In this document: in pieces, positions 54,765-63,850 of the stretch
How positions within the stretch are numbered: the first letter of the stretch is position 1
Layout of the letters: every line of letters begins with the position of its first letter
NCBI RefSeq assembly: GCF_003182095.1
Contig: NZ_QGTJ01000004.1
Location: 62,001-126,000, forward strand
Direction: 5' to 3'
Origin: Plasticicumulans acidivorans
Lineage (GTDB): Bacteria > Pseudomonadota > Gammaproteobacteria > Competibacterales > Competibacteraceae
Length of the DNA: 64,000 nucleotides
Position numbers and translations under genes: made by a program
The notes under the pieces: generated by a model
The model's database searches: none
What the model was told of the DNA's origin: nothing
The model's input: only the letters and a program-made list of their open reading frames with translations

Positions 54765-56474
54765 TCAGGGTGGCGCCGGGCGCCAGTTGCGGGCGCTGCG
54801 CCGTATCGTCGTGAGCTGTGCGGCATCGAGGTGGGGCGCGAGCTCGTCACGCAGGGCCAGCGCCTCGGTGCTGCCGCCGAGAGCGGCCAGGTCCAGCCAG
54901 TGGTAGGCCGCCAGCGGATCGGCGGCGGTACCGACACCGTCGCGCAGCAGCACGCCATACGCACCCTGGGCCGGGGCGTAGCCCTGTTGTGCCGCATGAC
55001 GGATCAGCTCGACCCCCTGTGCCACATCTTTGCGCACGCCGGCGCCGCGCAGCGCGGCGATGCCGAGCAGCAGCCGCCCCGGCGCGAATTCGGCGCGGGC
55101 CGCCTGTGCGTACCACTGGGCGGCCTGGGCGTCATCACGACCGACACCGTCGCCGCCGGCGTAGATCAGCCCGAGGTTGACCTGGGCCAGCGGCAGCCCC
55201 TGTTCGGCGGCGCGGCGCAGCCACAGCGTGCCGGCTTCGGCATCCCGCTCGATGCCCTGGCCGGCGCGCAGCAGCAGGCCGAGCGCCAGCTGGGCCGGCG
55301 GATGGCCGGCTTCGGCGGCAGCGCGGTATTCACGCACCGCCAGCAACAGGTCGGCGGTGACGCCAAGCCCGCGCTGGTAATGCTCGCCCAGACGGGTGTG
55401 GGCGCTGGCCAGTCCCTGCTTGGCGGCGCGGCTGTACCAGGTGATGGCTTCAGCGTCGTCACGCGGGGCACCGATGCCTTCCGCCAGGCGTTCACCGAGC
55501 TCGAACTGGGCACGGGCATGGCCGCTTTCCGCCGCTGCGCGGTACAGGGCCGTTGCCTGCATGTCGTTCTGCGGCACGCCCTGGCCTTCGGCATACAGCC
55601 CTGCCAGCGTGAATTGCGCCAGCGCCTGACCGTGGGCGCTGGCCAGTTTGAGCCATTGCACCGCCTTGTCGAGTTCGGGAGCGCCGATCAGTCCGTGCAG
55701 ATAGATCAGTGCCAGGGAAAGCTCCGCCGGTGGATAGCCGCTCTGCGCGGCGTGGATCAGCCCCGGCATCACTTCGCGCAGCTCCAGGCCGGGCACACCG
55801 CCGGTCTGTGCGAGTTCGGCCAGCTGTTGCTGGGCGCCGGGATGGCCGCGGCTGGCCGCACGGCGCAGCCATTCCGCCGCAGTGAGCGGATTGGCGGCGA
55901 GGCCCTCACCACGCATGTAGCACAGGCCGATGCGGTATTCGGCTTCGGCTTCACCGGCTTCGGCGGCACGCTGCAGCCAGTAGATGCCGCGGGATGTATC
56001 CCGCGCGCTGCCGTCACCGTCGAGCAGCGCTTCGCCGAGCCGTACCTGTGCAGGCGGGTAGCCGGCCTCGGCGGCGCTGGTGTACCAGCGCATGGCGGCC
56101 GCCTCATCGCTGGAGCCGCCGAGTCCCTGGCGCAGCATTTCGGCCAGCCGGTAGCGGGCTTCGACGAAGCCGGCTTCGGCCGCGCTCTGGAACAGTTCGC
56201 GTGCGCGTTGCGGATTGCGCGCCACGCCGCGGCCTTCGAGCAGCAGTTCGCCGAGGCGGGTCTGGGCTCGCGGATCGCCGACGCGGGCCCAGTTTTCGTA
56301 TTCACGGGCGGCGCCGGAGGCGTCGCCGGCCGACAGCAGCGCCTCGGCGCGCGAGGTATTCGGCGGCGGATGGTCACCGTATTGCCAGCGCCCCTGGGCG
56401 TCCTGCCATTTCAGCGGGGCGGCCTGGGCCAGACTGGTCAACAGAATGAGGGCGAGGGCAGGGCGGAAAGTCAT
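54765..56474 (-). CDS. secreted Sel1-repeat protein
   Basis: A 569-residue exported protein. It has a signal peptide (ALALILLTSLAQAAP), a short DUF4124-like N-terminal motif (LKWQDAQGRWQYGDHPPP), then about 13 Sel1-like repeats of ~36 residues to the C-terminus (pattern A-x-x-x-L-G-x-x-Y-x-x-G-x-G-V; e.g. AQFTLAGLYAEGQGVPQNDM). Such solenoids are protein-interaction scaffolds in the periplasm. Its ATG overlaps the stop of the small secreted protein upstream (56471-56791). Confidence 0.85.
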   Translation of the reverse strand: MTFRPALALILLTSLAQAAPLKWQDAQGRWQYGDHPPPNTSRAEALLSAGDASGAAREYENWARVGDPRAQTRLGELLLEGRGVARNPQRARELFQSAAEAGFVEARYRLAEMLRQGLGGSSDEAAAMRWYTSAAEAGYPPAQVRLGEALLDGDGSARDTSRGIYWLQRAAEAGEAEAEYRIGLCYMRGEGLAANPLTAAEWLRRAASRGHPGAQQQLAELAQTGGVPGLELREVMPGLIHAAQSGYPPAELSLALIYLHGLIGAPELDKAVQWLKLASAHGQALAQFTLAGLYAEGQGVPQNDMQATALYRAAAESGHARAQFELGERLAEGIGAPRDDAEAITWYSRAAKQGLASAHTRLGEHYQRGLGVTADLLLAVREYRAAAEAGHPPAQLALGLLLRAGQGIERDAEAGTLWLRRAAEQGLPLAQVNLGLIYAGGDGVGRDDAQAAQWYAQAARAEFAPGRLLLGIAALRGAGVRKDVAQGVELIRHAAQQGYAPAQGAYGVLLRDGVGTAADPLAAYHWLDLAALGGSTEALALRDELAPHLDAAQLTTIRRSARNWRPAPP

Positions 56475-56791
56475 GGGCGCGAGCGTTCGAGGATGCCTTG
56501 GCGCAGCGTGGTCAGCCGCGGTTCTGTACGGTAGAGCACGAAAACCTGGATGCGGGCGTCGCGGTCGAGCTGTGCAAACTCCGCAGCCAGACCGGGCTGC
56601 TCGCGGCGCAGCCAGTTTTCCAGGCCGCCGGCATCGAGTCCCGGGGGAATCAGCTCGGCGTCGAGGAACGGCGCTGCCGGCCGCGAGACGTCACGGGCGG
56701 TCTCGTCGACAAACGCCGCGAGCGGGTCATCGGCGGCCTGTGCACCGATGCTGCACAGTACCAGCACCAGCATGGGGAGGCGCCGGCTCAA
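56471..56791 (-). CDS. small exported protein of unknown function
   Basis: A 106-residue protein with a signal peptide (LPMLVLVLCSIGAQAADDP, cleavage near AQA-AD). The mature part is ~86 residues, mostly helical and acidic, with no recognised domain. Overlaps of 4 bases with both yggS upstream and the Sel1 gene downstream place it firmly in that operon, so it is real and probably works with the Sel1 protein in the periplasm. Confidence 0.75.
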   Translation of the reverse strand: MSRRLPMLVLVLCSIGAQAADDPLAAFVDETARDVSRPAAPFLDAELIPPGLDAGGLENWLRREQPGLAAEFAQLDRDARIQVFVLYRTEPRLTTLRQGILERSRP

Positions 56792-57468
56792 TGTCGCGGC
56801 CCGAAGATCGCCGTACCGATGCGCACGATCGTCGCGCCTTCGGCGACGGCGGCTTCCAGATCGGCCGACATGCCCATCGACAGCGTATCGAGCGCCAGGC
56901 CATCGGCGTTGAGTGCATCGAGGGCCTGATGCAGACGCGCCAGCGGTACGCGCTGCGCGGTGAAATCAGCCTCTGCAGCCGGGATGCACATCAGGCCGCG
57001 CAGGCGCAGTCCCGGCAGCGTGGCGACGCGGTGCGCCACCTCCGGCAGCTCGGCCAGCGTCAGACCGGACTTGCTCGCCTCGCCGCTGATGTTGATCTCA
57101 AGGCAGACGTCGAGCGCCGGCAGGGTGGTCGGGCGCTGGGCCGAGAGGCGTTCGGCGATCTTCAGGCGATCGACGCTGTGTACCCAGTCGAAGCACTCGG
57201 CGATGCGCCGCGTCTTGTTGGCCTGCAGCGGACCGATGAAATGCCATTCGAGGCCGAGTTCGGCGAGCGCCTCGCGCTTGGCCAGAGCTTCCTGCTGGTA
57301 GTTTTCACCGAAAGCGCGCTGCCCGCAGGCGGCCGCTTCGCGCACGGCCTGTGCCGGCTGAGTCTTGCTGACGGCGAGCAGGCGTACGCTGCCCTCCTGG
57401 CGACCATATTGCGCCTCGGCATTACGTATGCGCTCAAGCACACGCGCCAGTCGCTCGCTCAGAGTCAT
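56788..57468 (-). CDS. yggS: YggS-family PLP homeostasis protein
   Basis: A 226-residue alanine-racemase-fold protein. It has the PLP-lysine segment SVRLLAVSKTQPAQAVREA (Lys ~36), GQRAFGENYQQEALAKREAL, the phosphate-binding region LEINISGEASKSGL, and C-terminal LSMGMSADLEAAVAEGATIV with RIGTAIFGPR. YggS keeps free pyridoxal phosphate and amino-acid pools balanced. It is divergent from pilT, the usual neighbour. Upstream codons in the same frame are pilT shadow and were removed. Confidence 0.95.
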   Translation of the reverse strand: MTLSERLARVLERIRNAEAQYGRQEGSVRLLAVSKTQPAQAVREAAACGQRAFGENYQQEALAKREALAELGLEWHFIGPLQANKTRRIAECFDWVHSVDRLKIAERLSAQRPTTLPALDVCLEINISGEASKSGLTLAELPEVAHRVATLPGLRLRGLMCIPAAEADFTAQRVPLARLHQALDALNADGLALDTLSMGMSADLEAAVAEGATIVRIGTAIFGPRH

Positions 57469-57543
57469 ACCGATCTCCGCTGGTTTGCCACCGGTTATAG
57501 TGAACCGGCGTCCGTACGTACACCACAACAAGGGAAGGGTTGC

Positions 57544-58587
57544 ATGAACATCGACGAACTGCTGGCCTTTGGCGTCAAGCACAACGCATCCGACCTGCAT
57601 TTGTCCGCAGGTTTGCCGCCGATGTTGCGCGTGGACGGTGATATCCGCCGTATCAATCTGCCGAACATGGAGCACAAGGAAGTGCACGCCATGATCTACG
57701 ACATCATGAATGACCGCCAGCGCAAGGAGTACGAGGAAAACCTCGAAACCGACTTTTCCTTTGCGATTCCGGGGCTGGCGCGTTTTCGCGTCAACGCCTT
57801 CAATCACAATCGCGGCGCCGGCGCGGTGTTCCGTACGATTCCCGATCAGATCAAGACGCTCGAAGAGCTCAACTGTCCGTCAGTGTTCACGGAGCTGATC
57901 AATGTACCGCGCGGGCTGGTACTGGTGACCGGACCGACCGGCTCGGGCAAATCGACGACGCTGGCGGCGATGATCAACCACAAAAATGAAAACGAATACG
58001 GCCATGTCCTCACCGTTGAAGACCCGATCGAATTCGTTCACGAAAGCAAGAAGTGCCTGATCAACCAGCGCGAAGTGCACCGCGATACGCATGCCTTCTC
58101 CAACGCGCTGCGCTCGGCGCTGCGTGAGGACCCGGACATCATCCTGGTCGGCGAGCTGCGCGACCTCGAAACCATCCGCCTGGCGCTGACCGCGGCCGAA
58201 ACCGGACATCTGGTGTTCGGCACGCTGCACACCAGCTCGGCGGCGAAGACCATCGACCGCATCATCGATGTGTTCCCGGCCGGTGAAAAAGCCCTGGTGC
58301 GCTCGATGCTGTCGGAGTCACTGCGCGCGGTGGTGTCGCAGACGCTGATGAAAAAGATCGGCGGCGGGCGCGTCGCAGCACACGAGATCATGGTCGGCAC
58401 GCCGGCGATCCGTAACCTGATCCGCGAGGACAAGGTCGCGCAGATGTATTCCTCGATCCAGACCGGCGCCGCCTATGGCATGCAGACGCTCGATCAGTGC
58501 CTGCAGGATCTGGTCAAGCGCCGTGTGATCACCCGCGACGAGGCGATGGGCAAGGCGCAGAACAAAACCGAGTTCAAGTCGCTTTGA
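57544..58587 (+). CDS. pilT: type IV pilus retraction ATPase PilT
   Basis: A 347-residue hexameric motor ATPase that drives pilus retraction and twitching motility from the inner membrane. It starts with NIDELLAFGVKHNASDLHLS. Walker A is VTGPTGSGKSTTLAAMI, the Asp box EDPIEFVHESKKC, Walker B ALREDPDIILVGELRD, and the His box is in TGHLVFGTLHTSSAAKTIDR. The AIRNLIRE retraction motif is present (PAIRNLIRED), which distinguishes PilT from assembly ATPases. The last 14 bases overlap the end of the opposing GGDEF gene. Confidence 0.97.
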   Translation: MNIDELLAFGVKHNASDLHLSAGLPPMLRVDGDIRRINLPNMEHKEVHAMIYDIMNDRQRKEYEENLETDFSFAIPGLARFRVNAFNHNRGAGAVFRTIPDQIKTLEELNCPSVFTELINVPRGLVLVTGPTGSGKSTTLAAMINHKNENEYGHVLTVEDPIEFVHESKKCLINQREVHRDTHAFSNALRSALREDPDIILVGELRDLETIRLALTAAETGHLVFGTLHTSSAAKTIDRIIDVFPAGEKALVRSMLSESLRAVVSQTLMKKIGGGRVAAHEIMVGTPAIRNLIREDKVAQMYSSIQTGAAYGMQTLDQCLQDLVKRRVITRDEAMGKAQNKTEFKSL

Positions 58588-59971
58588 GGTCGTCGCCGGC
58601 GCCGTGGGCGACCTGGCCGCGGCCGCGGGCCTTGGCGGCATAACAGGCGCTGTCGGCCTGGCGCATCACCGTCTGCGGCCCGCCGCAGCCGGCGATGATC
58701 GTCGCCACGCCGACGCTGGCGCCGACACTGAAATGCTGCTCGCCCCAGTGCAGGCGGTAGGCGCGCAGCGTGGCGACCAGCGCGTTACCGATCTCCACCG
58801 CCTTGGCGTGCGGACAGTCATGCAGCAGCAGGGCGAATTCATCGCCACCCATGCGCGCTGCGACGTCGGAGCTGCGGGCGTGGGCGTGCAGCCGTTGGGC
58901 GATCTGGCGCAGCAGTTCGTCGCCGGCGAGATGACCTCCCCGGTCGTTGACCGCCTTGAAGTGATCGAGATCGATGTAGAGCAGCGCATGCTCGATCGTT
59001 TCGTCGCTGGCCTCGACCGCGGCGCAGGCGTGCTGCAGGCGCAGATCGAATTCGGCGCGGTTGTACAGCCCGGTCAGCGGGTCGTGCGTCGCCTGGTGAC
59101 GGATCTGCTGGTGCAGGTTGGCTTCCCGGCGCAGGCGGCGGATCAGCAGCAGTGCGAGGCTGAGGATCAGGCCATTGGCGGCAAGGGCTACCAGCACGCT
59201 GAAGCGGCAGCGCTCGCGCCAGTCGGCCAGCGCGCTGTCGAGCGTGCGGTTGATGACGATGCCGTAGGGGGCTGCCGTCAGCCAGTGTTCGCTGCGCAGC
59301 GGGCTGGCGTCATCCCGCTGGCCGATCTGCACGACCGCCGCGCCGTCGCGTTCCAGCAGTGTGATGCTCTGGCCGTCGAGCAGATCGAGTGAGTGGTAGA
59401 ACTGTTCGAGCCGGTCCAGCGACAGGCTGGCGACGATGACGCCGGCAAACGCGCCCTGCGGTGTGTTCAGCCGTCGCGACAGCGTCAGGATCCGTGAGTG
59501 CTGGTCCGCTGGCGACACCAGCGGCGGTGACACCAGCAGGCCGAGCGCGGCATGGTCGCGATGGGCGATGAAGTAATCGCGTATCGCGAAGCTGCGGCCG
59601 ATCACCGCCGGAAAATGACTGCTGGTGACCATGATGCCGCGGGTATCGAGGCGGGCGACATTGCGCAGGAACGGCACGCTTTCGGCGTAGCGGGCGCGAA
59701 AACCGGCCAGCGGCGCCGGATCGCTCTGGTTGGCCAGGTAGCGCAGCAGCACGTCGATGGATTCGAATACATGCTCGCCCTGCTCGGCGAGCGAGCGTGC
59801 CAGCACGGTATTGGCCTGCTGCGCGGCCAGCAGGGTGCGCGCACGGTCGGTGAGGATCAGCCAGCCGAGCAGCGTGCCGCTGGCGAGCAGCACGACGCCG
59901 ACCAGCACCAGCAGCAGCCGTGCCGTGGTGGTCTGCTGGCGCCAAGGATGATGGGGGTGGTCGTCATCCAC
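58574..59971 (-). CDS. membrane diguanylate cyclase with dCache-like sensor
   Basis: A 465-residue protein. It has a membrane helix at ~18-40 (LLLVLVGVVLLASGTLLGWL), a periplasmic dCache-like domain (~45-260, FLRNVARLDTRGIMVTSSHF; GRSFAIRDYFIAHRDHAALG), a second helix (~265-285), then a GGDEF domain (~300-460) with intact MGGDEFALLLHD. It should synthesise c-di-GMP in response to a periplasmic small molecule. The start is a GTG, with no nearby in-frame ATG. It lies three bases after the PyrK-like gene. Confidence 0.9.
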   Translation of the reverse strand: MDDDHPHHPWRQQTTTARLLLVLVGVVLLASGTLLGWLILTDRARTLLAAQQANTVLARSLAEQGEHVFESIDVLLRYLANQSDPAPLAGFRARYAESVPFLRNVARLDTRGIMVTSSHFPAVIGRSFAIRDYFIAHRDHAALGLLVSPPLVSPADQHSRILTLSRRLNTPQGAFAGVIVASLSLDRLEQFYHSLDLLDGQSITLLERDGAAVVQIGQRDDASPLRSEHWLTAAPYGIVINRTLDSALADWRERCRFSVLVALAANGLILSLALLLIRRLRREANLHQQIRHQATHDPLTGLYNRAEFDLRLQHACAAVEASDETIEHALLYIDLDHFKAVNDRGGHLAGDELLRQIAQRLHAHARSSDVAARMGGDEFALLLHDCPHAKAVEIGNALVATLRAYRLHWGEQHFSVGASVGVATIIAGCGGPQTVMRQADSACYAAKARGRGQVAHGAGDDLKAT

Positions 59972-59974
59972 GGC

Positions 59975-60664
59975 CTACGCCGGCAATCCGTGCCAGGGCA
60001 GCTGGTGGATGGCTGCGAGCGTTGCAGCCGCATCCAGCGTTGCCGGGCGGCCGCAGGCGTAGATCGAGACGTCCGCCGCCCCCTGCAGGGTTTCGAGCCA
60101 GTAGCGGGCCAGCTCCACCGCCTGCCCTTCGAAGCAGCCGGGGCGCTCCTGGTCGGGGCAGGCCAGACGCGCGGCAATGCCCCAGTCCTCGAACAGCGGC
60201 AGAGTGCCGATCACCCAGGCCGGCAGGCCGGGCACGATCATGCGCGAGGGTACCGGCCGGAACGGTATTTCGCCGTCCAGCGTCAGCAGCGCGAGGATCT
60301 TGACGCGCTGCGGCAGGCCGCGCAGGCGGTCGGCGAGAAAAACCAGCGGCGCCAGGCTGTCGATTTCGCCGAGCAGCAGCACACGCGGTGACGGTGCCTC
60401 GGTGTCGAGGTCGAAGCCGTCACCGAGCAGGCGTGCCGGACCGTCCATCAGCCCGGATTCGTCGTCATGCACCAGGCATTCGAGCTCGGCGCGCTCGGTG
60501 TGCGCGCGCAGGATCGGCCGGCGGTAACCGGCGACTTCCAGGTGCTGTCCGGGCCGGGCGGCTCCGGCGAGGGTATCGACCTGCCAGCGCTCGACGCGCC
60601 AGCCGCCGGGCAGCGCCGATTGTTGTGTACGCCGGGCGAGTTGCAGGGTTTCAGAGTTCATCAT
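59975..60664 (-). CDS. PyrK-like (ferredoxin reductase-type) protein
   Basis: A 229-residue protein that resembles the electron-transfer subunit family of dihydroorotate dehydrogenase: a compact N-terminal barrel (LARRTQQSALPGGWRVERWQ; ARPGQHLEVAG), a middle PRVLLLGEIDSLAPLVFLAD in the nucleotide-binding position, and SIYACGRPATLDAAATLAAI near the end, matching the YACGP motif. The C-terminal Fe-S cysteines of true PyrK are not evident, so its redox role is uncertain. The start overlaps the pyrC' end by 14 bases, linking it to pyrimidine synthesis. A second ATG one codon later is possible. Confidence 0.6.
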   Translation of the reverse strand: MMNSETLQLARRTQQSALPGGWRVERWQVDTLAGAARPGQHLEVAGYRRPILRAHTERAELECLVHDDESGLMDGPARLLGDGFDLDTEAPSPRVLLLGEIDSLAPLVFLADRLRGLPQRVKILALLTLDGEIPFRPVPSRMIVPGLPAWVIGTLPLFEDWGIAARLACPDQERPGCFEGQAVELARYWLETLQGAADVSIYACGRPATLDAAATLAAIHQLPWHGLPA

Positions 60665-61934
60665 GGTGATAGACCGGGCAGCCGGCGAGCAGCGTGTGGC
60701 AGACGACGCCACGCAGCTCCCAGCCGAAGAACGGAGTGTTGTGGCCGCGGCTGGCCATGCTGCCGGCGTCGATGATGCGATACGCCTGCGGATTGAAGAC
60801 GCAGACGTCGGCCACGGCGCCGATGCCGAGGTGGCCGGCGTCGATGCCGAGCAGCCGCGCCGGGCCGGCGGTCAGGCGCTCGATCGCGGTGACGAGGTCG
60901 CAGACGTCCTCATCGACCAGCTTCAGCGTCAGGCCGAGCAGGGTGTCGAGGGCCGAGGCGCCGGGCTCGGTCATGCCGAAAGGATCGAGCTTGGCATCGG
61001 CCTGATGCGGCTGGTGATCGGAGCAGATCGCGCCGATCACGCCCGAGGCCACGCCGCGGCGCAGCGCGTCGCGGTCGCGCATCGTGCGCAGCGGCGGCAG
61101 CAGATGCGCCTCGGAGTCGAAGCGACCGAGGTCGATCTCGGTCAGATGCAGCTGGTGGGCGGCGACGTCGCAGCTGACCGGCAGACCGCGCTCGCGGGCA
61201 CGGGCGATCATCGCCACCGCGCGTGCGCTCGACAGGCGGCCGAAGTGGACGTGGGTGCGGGTTTCCTCGATCAGCGCCAGCTCGCGGCCGATCGCGGCGG
61301 TTTCCGCCGCTACCGGGATGCCGACCAGGCCGAGCCGCGCGGCGACCTGGCCGTCGTGCGCCTGGCCGCTGGCCGACAGCCACGGGTCCATCGCCTGCAG
61401 GTGCACCGTCAGCTCGTGCGAAGCGGCGTACTCCAGTGCGCGTTTCATCACCAGCGAGTTCGGCACCGCCACCTGGGCATTGGAGACACCGACGCAGCCG
61501 GCCTCCTTCAAGGCCGCCATCTCCGCGAGGATCTCGCCGCCGAGGCCGCGGGTCAGCGCGCCGAGCGTCAGCACGCGGGCAAAACCGGCGGCGCCGGCCT
61601 GACGGCGGATCAGCTCGACGACGGCGCTCTCGTCGATGACCGGATCGGTGTCCGGCGGCACGACCACCGTGGTGATGCCGTTGGCGGCCGCGGCGCGGGT
61701 TTCCGAGGCGATGGTGCCCTTGTGTTCGGCTCCCGGCTCGCGCAGGCGCGCGCACAGGTCGACGAAACCGGGGCAGACGATGTGTTCGCTGGCGTCGATG
61801 ACCCGTTCGGCACTGAAGCCGTCGGGCGTCTTGCCGATGCCGACGACATGGCCGTCGGCGAGGTGCAGATCGGTGACGGTATCGATGCCGTGGGCCGGAT
61901 CGATCAGGCGGCCGTTGCGCAGACTGATGCGCAT
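60651..61934 (-). CDS. pyrC': dihydroorotase-like protein PyrC', catalytically inactive
   Basis: A 427-residue amidohydrolase-fold protein of dihydroorotase type. The zinc-binding HxH of active enzymes (PGF-D-HxHxREPG) is replaced: here it reads CPGFVDLCARLREPG, so two metal ligands are missing. This is the pseudo-dihydroorotase that assembles with aspartate carbamoyltransferase in many proteobacteria. An active PyrC must be encoded elsewhere. ATG 61934 overlaps the pyrB stop (ATGA), ensuring equal synthesis. Confidence 0.92.
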   Translation of the reverse strand: MRISLRNGRLIDPAHGIDTVTDLHLADGHVVGIGKTPDGFSAERVIDASEHIVCPGFVDLCARLREPGAEHKGTIASETRAAAANGITTVVVPPDTDPVIDESAVVELIRRQAGAAGFARVLTLGALTRGLGGEILAEMAALKEAGCVGVSNAQVAVPNSLVMKRALEYAASHELTVHLQAMDPWLSASGQAHDGQVAARLGLVGIPVAAETAAIGRELALIEETRTHVHFGRLSSARAVAMIARARERGLPVSCDVAAHQLHLTEIDLGRFDSEAHLLPPLRTMRDRDALRRGVASGVIGAICSDHQPHQADAKLDPFGMTEPGASALDTLLGLTLKLVDEDVCDLVTAIERLTAGPARLLGIDAGHLGIGAVADVCVFNPQAYRIIDAGSMASRGHNTPFFGWELRGVVCHTLLAGCPVYHHDEL

Positions 61935-62914
61935 CACGCGAAATCCTCCTGGGGGTGGGCACGGTTGCCCAGCACGATGGACATGACGGCCATGCGCACG
62001 GCGATGCCGTTGGTGACCTGTTCGAGGATCACCGCGCGCGGGCCGTCGACGACGGCGGAGTCCATCTCCACGCCGCGGTTGATCGGCCCCGGATGCAGCA
62101 CGATGGCATCGGGGGCGGCGAGCGCCAGGCGCTCTTCGGTCAGGCCGTACTGCTGGAAATATTCGGCCGCGGAGGGCAGCAGCGCACCGCTCATGCGCTC
62201 GCGCTGCAGGCGCAGCATGATGACGACGTCGACATCGCGCAGACCGTGGGCGAGGTCGTGGTAGACGTGCACGCCGAGCCCTTCGGCATCGGCCGGCAAC
62301 AGCGTCTTCGGGCCGACGATGCGCACCTCGCCGGTGCCGAGCACGTTCAGTGCGTGGATGTTCGAGCGCGCCACGCGCGAATGCAGCACGTCGCCGACGA
62401 TCGCCACACGCAGATTGGCGAACTCGCCCTTGTGGCGGCGGATCGTCATCATGTCGAGCATCGCCTGCGTCGGGTGCGCATGGCGGCCGTCGCCGGCGTT
62501 GAGTACGGCGATGTGCGGCGCGACATGGCGGGCGATGAATTCCGCCGCACCGCTGACGGCGTGGCGCACGACGAACATGTCGACCTGCATCGCCTCGATG
62601 TTGCGGATGGTGTCGAGCAGTGTTTCGCCCTTGTTGGTCGACGAGGTGGCGATGTTGACGTTGAGCACGTCCGCCGACAGCCGCTTGGCGGCGAGCTCGA
62701 AGGTCGTGCGCGTGCGCGTCGAGTTCTCGAAGAACAGGTTGACGACGGTTTTGCCGTGCAGCGTCGGCACTTTCTTGACGCGTCGCTCGGCGACCCCGGA
62801 GAGCGTTTCCGCGGTGTCGAGAATCTCGATGAGGTGCTTGCGCTGCAGCCCCTCGATGGTCAGGAAGTGCTGCAGCCGCCCGTCGGCGGAGAGCTGAATC
62901 ATGGCGGGAGTCAT
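61934..62914 (-). CDS. pyrB: aspartate carbamoyltransferase catalytic subunit
   Basis: A 326-residue enzyme joining carbamoyl phosphate and aspartate in the first committed step of pyrimidine synthesis. The carbamoyl-phosphate motif is [20 protein letters not shown] (~60-80). [15 protein letters not shown] and MLRLQRERM mark the C-terminal aspartate domain. It probably forms the PyrB-PyrC' dodecamer. No PyrI regulatory subunit follows, which fits that class. It is coupled by 4-base overlaps to pyrR and pyrC'. Confidence 0.97.
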   Translation of the reverse strand: MTPAMIQLSADGRLQHFLTIEGLQRKHLIEILDTAETLSGVAERRVKKVPTLHGKTVVNLFFENSTRTRTTFELAAKRLSADVLNVNIATSSTNKGETLLDTIRNIEAMQVDMFVVRHAVSGAAEFIARHVAPHIAVLNAGDGRHAHPTQAMLDMMTIRRHKGEFANLRVAIVGDVLHSRVARSNIHALNVLGTGEVRIVGPKTLLPADAEGLGVHVYHDLAHGLRDVDVVIMLRLQRERMSGALLPSAAEYFQQYGLTEERLALAAPDAIVLHPGPINRGVEMDSAVVDGPRAVILEQVTNGIAVRMAVMSIVLGNRAHPQEDFA

Positions 62915-63408
62915 GGGCGTTTCTGGATCGTCAGGGAAAGCGGGTTCGGGCCGTCGAGGCGCACGTATTCGTCGGCGCCGAGCGTCAGCCGGGTGGCGGC
63001 CACGTCGGCCTGCACCGGCAGTTCGCGGCCATCGCGTTCGACCAGCACGGCGAGTACCACCGAGCGCGGCCGGCCGTAGTCGAAAATCTCGTTGAGCGCG
63101 GCGCGGATGGTGCGCCCGGTGTGCAGCACGTCGTCGACCAGCACAATGTCACGCGCGTCGATGTCGAACGGGATCTGCGAGGGACGTACCTGCGGGTCCA
63201 GGCCGACGCGGGAGAAATCATCGCGGTAGAAAGAGATGTCCAGCGTGCCGGGTTCTCCGGGCAGGTCCAGCGCGGCCTGCAGGCGCGCCGCGATCCAGGC
63301 GCCGCCGCTGCGGATGCCGATCAGCGCCGGCGCGGTGATCCCGCGGCTGGCGAGAAGGACGCGTAGGCGTTCGGCGAGCGTGGAGCTCAGCTGTTCGGGG
63401 TCGAGCAT
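62911..63408 (-). CDS. pyrR: PyrR bifunctional regulator/uracil phosphoribosyltransferase
   Basis: A 165-residue type I phosphoribosyltransferase with the PRPP loop [20 protein letters not shown] (~88-107) and the [12 protein letters not shown] segment. PyrR forms UMP from uracil and can bind pyr mRNA as an attenuator in Gram-positive bacteria; in proteobacteria the RNA role is uncertain. It overlaps ruvX by 22 bases upstream and pyrB by four downstream. Confidence 0.95.
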   Translation of the reverse strand: MLDPEQLSSTLAERLRVLLASRGITAPALIGIRSGGAWIAARLQAALDLPGEPGTLDISFYRDDFSRVGLDPQVRPSQIPFDIDARDIVLVDDVLHTGRTIRAALNEIFDYGRPRSVVLAVLVERDGRELPVQADVAATRLTLGADEYVRLDGPNPLSLTIQKRP

Positions 63409-63839
63409 GGCGACGGGGTCCGTGCGTGGGAGAACCAGCTTTCGAGAATCAGCGCCGCGGCGGCCCGATCGAGTGCTCCGGGATCGGCGCGGCGGCGGCG
63501 CGGTGCCGTCGCCAGGCGTTCGGCGGCGGCATGGGAAGACAGTCGTTCGTCGATGGTTTCGACCGGCAGGCGGTAGCGTCCGGCGAGCTGCCGGGCGAAG
63601 CGCTCGGCGGCGAGGGTGGTTTCCGAGGCGCTGCCGTCGGCGTGGCGCGGCACGCCGACGACCAGCAGATCGGGCTGCCATTCTTCCAGCAGGCGGCCGA
63701 TCGCCGTCCAGTCGCGGCCAGCGAGCGTGGTCAGCGGGCGGGCGGCGCCGGTCAGTTCGGAGCCGACGGCGACACCGAGGCGCTGTGTGCCGAAGTCAAA
63801 GCCCAGCACCGTGCGTGGCGAGGGGAGCAGAGCGGTCAC
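63387..63839 (-). CDS. ruvX: RuvX/YqgF Holliday-junction resolvase-type nuclease
   Basis: A 150-residue RNase H-fold protein. It has VLGFDFGTQRLGVAVGSELT at the N-terminus with the first catalytic Asp, LLVVGVPRHADGS, the VETIDERLSSHAA motif (Asp/Glu) and a C-terminal DRAAAALILESWF helix with the last Asp. Members process 16S rRNA 5' ends and/or junctions. The start is a GTG, 11 bases after the yqgE stop. The yqgE-ruvX-pyrR order is conserved in many gamma- and betaproteobacteria. Confidence 0.95.
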   Translation of the reverse strand: MTALLPSPRTVLGFDFGTQRLGVAVGSELTGAARPLTTLAGRDWTAIGRLLEEWQPDLLVVGVPRHADGSASETTLAAERFARQLAGRYRLPVETIDERLSSHAAAERLATAPRRRRADPGALDRAAAALILESWFSHARTPSPCSTPNS

Positions 63840-63850
63840 GGTGCGCTGCC

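Noticed and set aside
57485-57501. TTGCCA ... TATAGT as a sigma70 promoter for pilT
   Set aside because: The two boxes are only five bases apart, far from the 16-18 required.
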